Source: Papilionanthe hookeriana x Papilionanthe teres (lineage: Eukaryota > Streptophyta > Magnoliopsida > Asparagales > Orchidaceae). From it: a DNA stretch of 64,000 nucleotides. The stretch is from contig CM040422.1 in assembly GCA_022702705.1 (NCBI GenBank), forward strand, positions 41,377,270-41,441,269, given 5' to 3'. How positions within the stretch are numbered: the stretch's first letter is position 1; every line of letters starts with the position of its first letter. The position numbers and the translations under genes were made by a program. The notes under the pieces were generated by a model. It did no database searches. It saw nothing but the letters and a program-made list of their open reading frames with translations, and was not told the DNA's origin. Below are positions 58,093-64,000 of the stretch, piece after piece.

Positions 58093-61000
58093 AGTCGGCA
58101 TATTTTTAGGTTGTGTGTTTTATTTTGAAAAGGAGGTCGCCTAACAGAAGTTGTTGGCGAATTTTTAATTTAATTTAAATAAATAATTTTGAAAAGTATT
58201 TGATTTTGAAAATAATTTTAAATTTGAAGGTTTTAAGATATGAGATTAAACCGATCTCACATCCCAAATAGTTTATATAAACGAGCACCGCACCACAAAC
58301 CGTGTATCTATCCCTAAGGATGGACACACTCGCTCGACGGTGGGGCTCGATTAAATAAACTAGAAGATTTATGACATCCGTTTGGTCCGCGAACCAATTT
58401 TATAAGCCGACAAATTCCCTACTTAATATGAAAGCATTAAACAGGGTTTATATTACCCGGGTTCTTTAAAATTCCCTATAAGGGCAAGCCCCTATAGCTT
58501 AATTACATCTTAAGTGACGGGAATCACCTAAGAAAACTCTCGATAATAATCAATAATTCCGCTCTCAAGGATTCCAAAGTTTAAGTTTTCAAGGGATCGA
58601 ATTTTGGAATTTCAATAGGGAATGGATCAAATTTGGAACATTTTGTTTTGGGAATCCAAAGGAAGAAAAGTAGGAGAAATCACAGATTCGAAGCGAACTT
58701 CGGTAATTTCCCGACTATCCTATTGTTTGGCTTAGATTTAGGAAAGTCCTAATGTTTATTTAATGTTTTAATCTTGCCAATTTTAATTAATTAGGGCTTA
58801 TATTTATATGACAGAATCATACAAATAGCCTCGAAGGTATGAGGGTTTATGTCGTATCAGACGACTACCTCGGAATCCTAAGATCGGTTAGGGCTTAATT
58901 TGCAATGAAAATGACTAACGAAGAGTTGAGGATTTATGTTGCACTAGGCAAACTACCTCGAAGTCCTATGGCTTTGTTATTTAATTCTAGGAAAGTTTTG
59001 CTGAAGTAGACTCAGGTTTTGCTGATGACGATGGCCGTGCTGCCCACCATGCTCCGAGCTCCTTGTTGTTGCAAAGTTTTAGTTTTAGAAATCATAAATC
59101 AGGGGATGAGAAAAGTGTTTTAGTTTAGAGAAAATCTTAATTTCCAAGTGTTTTCAATATTTTAATTAAAACAAATCTTAAAGTTGATTATAACGAGACC
59201 GGTTAAGATCCCACGGTTCAATTCTTCCGGCATCATTATTTTTATCGGATTCACTTAGTCCGGATGAATTTGCTAAACTCAACTCGAATGAGTTACACAC
59301 TTTCATTTAGACCGTGGGAAATCCCGTTAGCAACACGTAGGTTACATCATCCGAGGTATTCCCGATCATCCAACATGACGTTTTAATTTTGTTGTAATTG
59401 TAGTTTTGTGTTCTGTTTGTGATTAAATTTTGAGTTATTTTATATTTTGAAATGTTGTGGCAGTGAATTTTATCTTACAATGACTTTTTAACTTAGTTTT
59501 GGTTTCAGTTTTAGGGACTATCCTAAAGGTGTGGGTTTTCATGCAACAGTTGTTTATCATGCAAGAAAAGTAAGTGCGATGCGATTAATGAAATTACAAT
59601 AATGTAAATTGCAATAAAATAAAAGCGTACCCGGAGGGTCTTCCCGTCATCCCAAGCCGCACTTAAAACACAATTAGAACATTTAAGCAAGTTCCTAGTA
59701 GAGCTAAGGGAAGGGTTATGGTTTTCTACCAAATTCCTAATCCTATAGCTTAGTCATTTCCTATGACGTCTAGTGTCCTCGTGTTTTAGTTCGAAGACGA
59801 TTTTCTTCATCAAAGAACAATTAAATTCAATTGTTCTTATAAACATCCTATCATATCGAGAAAGTGTTTAAGAAGAATCTTAAACATCTTTTCAATATTG
59901 CTAGAATTGTTTTAAGTCCAAATGAATTTAATTATACAAATGAATTAATCGTCCAAGAATCTCAAGTTTTGTTATCTCGCCTCGATAAACTAGGACATTC
60001 GAATATCCTATAAGTGAAGTAACATTTCATTTAACATTCTGTTTAGGAGTTATGACAACTAAAACTTTCGAGGGCAAATTGGTGTTCAAATGGTTTGTGA
60101 TTTAATTTAATTTCAATTAATGGGTTTAAATTTAGAATAGTGTTCAAGTTTCTTTAATTTCTTTCTGTTTTAGGTGATGTTATTTAATTCAATTTAATTT
60201 AATTTAATTTGATTTAATTAAGTTTTAATTTAATTTAATTCAATTTAATTCAATTTAGTTTGATTTGATGTTACATTAAATTAATTTGATTTGATTTAAT
60301 TTTAATTTAATTTGATTTAATTTAATTTAATTTAATTTAATTTAATTTAATTTAATTTAATTTTAATTCATTTAATTTAATTTAATTTTTAATTTTGTTT
60401 AACTTAATTTAATTTGATTTTATTTATTTAATTTAATTTAATTTAATTTAATTTATTTATTTATTTTAATTTAATTTAAGTTAATTCAATTCAATTTACT
60501 TAATTTAATTTAATTTTTAATTTAATTTTATTATTATTATTTTTTTAAAAAATTAATTAAAATTTTAAAAGAGTTTAATAATTTAATTTTAGTTTAATGA
60601 TTAAGTCTTTTAATGTTTTGAATTTGAGTTATCATTTTAATTAAGAATCGAATATTAATGAGATAATTAATTTAGGTATTTTTAAATTAAAGAATAAATC
60701 TCTTCCTAACAATATCCCTATTTTAATAATTCCAATTTTATTATTCTTCCCAAATTTAATCAATTATTTAATTAAGGTTTAATTATTTTAAATTGCTTAA
60801 TGGGTTTCTACCCTTTAATTATTTAAATTTCAATCATCCAAATCAGATTAGGATCAAATATTTTACTTGTTAATTTTTTATTAAACCTAAAGTTTTAATT
60901 AAGGATTAAAAATTTTAATTACCACTTTACCCTTTAAGCTTAATAATTTCATAACTCACTAAATTGAACTCAAATGAACTTGAAATTTTTATATGACTTC

Positions 61001-64000
61001 ACTCATATGTCAATAAAGACATGAGAGGAGAAAATGTGATTTTTCTGTATTTAATTTATTTATATAATTATTTTTGGTAGAAAATAGAGATTTCCAAGGA
61101 AAATTTAATAACATGACCAAGGGAAAGTTTCATCCTTAAGAAAATTAGGGGACATTCCTAATGAGCAGAGGACCACTTGGACTAATTTTGGTGATTTTTT
61201 GAATTATATTATTTTTATTATAATTATTTAAATTTTGGAGTGTTAATAAATTTAAAAATAAAATAAATGTTGAAAAATGAATTTTATATTTTTCAAAAAT
61301 CTCTCTGATATCAAGGAAATCAGAGAATCAAATTTTGCAATTTTTTGATTTTTCTATGATTTATTATAATTATTTTAGTGAAAATGCTAGAAAATACATT
61401 TTTTTAATTTTAAAATTACCCTAGAGCTTTAAAATTTAATATCTCACTAAATAGACCTAAGAAAAATATGGGGTTTGTTCCTAAGTGATTAAAATTCAAA
61501 ATGTGACATTTTGGTGAATTTTATTATTTTTGTGATTTTTATTATTTTTTAATTATTAAAATATTAAAATAATATTAAAAAATCAACTTTTTTAGAAAAT
61601 TGAAATTTTAATTTTCTTAAATTCCCCTAATATCAGAGAGGCTCCAAAACCAATTTAGTGAATTTTTGAAAGATATTTTGAATGTTATGAATTTTTAAAG
61701 TTTAAAATGACTAAGTGGCTTAATCAACCCATTTAGTAAGGCTAACCAAGTCCAATTGACCTCAAACTTTTATGGTGGATTCCTTTGATCCTAAAGGTCA
61801 GTGGAGAATTTATTTCAAGTCAATTTGATGTATGGTTAGCTCTAATTAATTAGAGATCCATTTTGGGTGTTTAAGCCAATTAGGGTTGTTTAAATGAACT
61901 AACTCAAAACCTATTTTTCCTAGTGGTCCTCTCGGTCATAAGGAACATCACCAAATTTTCCTAGAATTTATTTCACAACATGCTATTTATTGGAATTAAA
62001 ATACTCAAAACAAGTAACATGAATTTGAAAAATCAATAACTTTTCATAGGATGGCCTCCGACTTTGGAAAATTCAGTGGAATGTTCCCAAATTCGGAGGC
62101 TTCAAAAGCCCTATGGTCTCATGCCAAGGTGAATTGTATACATGCATGAAGAATTAAAAATATGCATAGAGTAAAAAAATTATTAAAAATAAAAGAATTG
62201 ATGAAATTAAATAATTTCTTTTCCACATTATTCTCCTCTGTTCACTGAGCAAGAGGGTATTTTTATTTTATTTTTATGATTTTCCTACACAAAGTTATGA
62301 ATTTTTGAAGTTTAGGGAATTAAATAAATGAAAATACCCCTAATTTTCTATTTATCCACGCGGCGCCGCGTTATCCTCGGCATCTCCGAACGCACACGCG
62401 TCGCGCTCCCATTCGACGCCGCCGCTCGAGTCGCCAGCCCGGCCCCGCGGTTCTCGTACCGTCTCCCGGTCCGACGCCATCCGAGCCGTCCCTCCGCTCG
62501 TGTATCGAATGGACGACATCCGTTCATCGTCCCCGAGCGTCCTCACCCCGAGAGCCGTCTACACTAAATCCCTAAGATCTCACTCGATACTCAATGGATT
62601 TTCATGTTCTTATGCTTCTATGGATTCGTCTCGAGAAGACGAACACATCCATACGGCTTATGTGGGATGAAATTTATGCAATAGAAATGGAGAATGTTCG
62701 AAGCTCGGGAAGAAGAGTGAGGCCATACCTTTGCTCGCAGAAGTGTGGCTTCGATCCGAGGGTTGTTACACCTTCGATCGGATCCCAGCAAGCTCTAGAT
62801 GAAGTCTCCTAGTCCGGTGAATCGCTCAGTAGGATTTCGACCACGCCCGATCACAAAGCTTGGAGGCCGGAGCACCGGGTGGCCCGGAGATGGGGCTTTT
62901 GCTCGGCGGACACCTTCCCTCGGTCCGGTGAAGGTGTAGAACCAATCAATTTGGGGATCGGCTCACCGTGGAGAAGTGTCCCGGTTCTGGGCTCGGATTT
63001 CAACTCGAAATCGAGCTCACGAGAAGAAATGGCAGGGGAATTTCAGTGGGATCAAGTGCTCGTGTATGTGGGAGTAGTCTGGAACAATTTTGCGTAGTTT
63101 CCTTAAGGTTTTTTTTCAAGCACTTCTCATGGCCGAGAGGGGTGGTGTTTAAATCAGAGAGGGTGGAGGGCCTCCCGTGGAGAGTTAGGGCTCGGGATCA
63201 CCGCTCTTAGCAAGAGAAGAACAGCCTACAATGGCCACTCTGGGATGGGGCAGCTAAGCAAGGGAGAATTCCAAAGTTAGCTCACATGTGAGCTCTCGCC
63301 ATGGTGTTTTCCGACGGCCTGGTGGCCGGCACGGCTGGCATGGGTCACCCTCAAGGTCAGGTGGGTCAGGGCTGGGACTTGGTGCAAGCAATTGGCAAAT
63401 GACATGTGTAAAGGCTTTGATCCAAAGTGGAATGGGGCATGGCTAGTTTTGAGCCTAAATGGGTCAACCCACCCATTTGGGCTTGGTGCACCCTCAAGGT
63501 GGCTTTGGATGCCGTGGGGATCAAAGGGATCACTGGTTCGGCATGGAGAAGTCTCCATCCAAATATATTTGGATTAAATTTAAGTTTAGTGTGAAACATG
63601 ATTAAGGCTAATGAGCTTTAGGGATTAAGGAAAGCCCTCCCTCTTCTTACCCAATATGGCATGGTGGAGTGTCCAAGGCTCTCATGGCTCACATGTGGCT
63701 CATGCATGGCTTCATGGCTCACCTTCGCTTCGGCAAAAAGTTTGGTCAATTTCATGAAAATGGATTTTAGGAATTTTTGGTAATTTTGATGGAAATTTGT
63801 ATGAAACTTGATTTGGAATGATTTGATGATGAATTTAGGACTTAGGGAATGGCTTTTATTAAGTGGATGGCAAGTGGAGATGTCATGTGGGCTTTAGGGT
63901 AGATTTTGGGCTTTTCAAATGGTTTTAGATGGGCTTTTAAGATGGTTTAGAAAGTGGGCTTTTGAATTTTAAAATGGATTTTGGGATGAAATTTTGGTAA
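58093..64000 (-). repeat. Giant LTR of another minus-strand element, cut by the right window edge
   Basis: From AGTCGGCATATTTTTAGG onward it follows the minus-oriented LTRs (compare 34451). It includes the duplicated end motif, AT-rich repeat (60180-60540), CpG-rich block (62350-62560), a degraded TATA position (63148-63155) and the start of the G/T-rich tract (63750-64000). About 5.9 kb is visible. The terminal T is A here, and the sequence is more diverged than the other four long copies, so it is an older insertion. Whether it is a 3' LTR or a solo LTR depends on sequence to the right. Confidence 0.85.

Noticed and set aside
58063..58093. Target-site duplication for the right-hand LTR
   Set aside because: The other end of that element lies beyond the window, so no duplication can be tested; the LTR-like 30 bp before 58093 belong to the type-B LTR.
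62328..62567. Arginine-rich ORF in the CpG block of the right-hand LTR
   Set aside because: CpG-rich composition explains the Arg/Pro/Ala content; other LTR copies have stops and frameshifts at this place.

Overview
The window is plant nuclear DNA, and I see only transposable-element sequence in it. There is no host gene, rRNA, tRNA or CRISPR array. The polyproteins belong to the Tat/Ogre/Retand group of Ty3 (gypsy) LTR retrotransposons. The evidence is the domain order gag, protease, reverse transcriptase (RT), RNase H, a second archaeal-type RNase H, integrase; an extra ORF upstream of gag; and an Ogre-like primer-binding site. Such long, nested copies suggest a large, repeat-rich angiosperm genome. 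I cannot name the species.

Layout. (1) Positions 1-3628 hold a broken minus-strand relic: the 3' end of pol, the start of an AlkB-type ORF that runs off the left edge, and a truncated giant LTR. (2) Positions 3629-14241 hold an old plus-strand element: decayed pol, a decayed AlkB-type ORF, and a 3' UTR with a ~98-bp tandem array split by a ~1.7-kb insertion. After these comes the start of its divergent LTR ('type B'). (3) A giant plus-strand element lies inside that LTR at 14242-57480, flanked by the 5-bp target-site duplication ATACT. Its LTRs are about 7.4 kb each. Between them come PBS, leader, ORF1, gag, protease remnant, RT, RNase H, aRNH, integrase, an AlkB-type ORF and a ~83-bp satellite array. 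Without its nested insertion it is about 27.5 kb. (4) Inside it, at 26104-41850 with the duplication TGTAC, is a minus-strand derivative of the same family: two ~7.2-7.4-kb LTRs around only 1.1 kb of internal DNA. (5) Positions 57486-58092 continue the type-B LTR. It is interrupted at 58093 by another minus-strand giant LTR that runs off the right edge.

The most notable point is an ORF downstream of integrase in three separate copies. It encodes a 2-oxoglutarate/Fe(II) dioxygenase of the AlkB family and resembles plant ALKBH9/10-type RNA m6A demethylases. Its first ~45 residues are related to the start of ORF1, the ORF upstream of gag, and both starts sit just after a splice-acceptor-like AG. 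The element therefore seems to carry its own RNA-demethylase module as a stable family trait. A perfect 18-nt complementarity also links the 5' leader to the sequence next to the 3' LTR, which could let the genomic RNA pair end to end.

No gene here is fully intact: most have stops or single-base frameshifts. Many differences between copies are CAG or CTG in one copy against CG, CGG or CGAG in another, including one-base indels. Some apparent frameshifts may therefore be assembly or base-calling errors at methylated sites. Domain boundaries are approximate, because they were read by eye without database searches.
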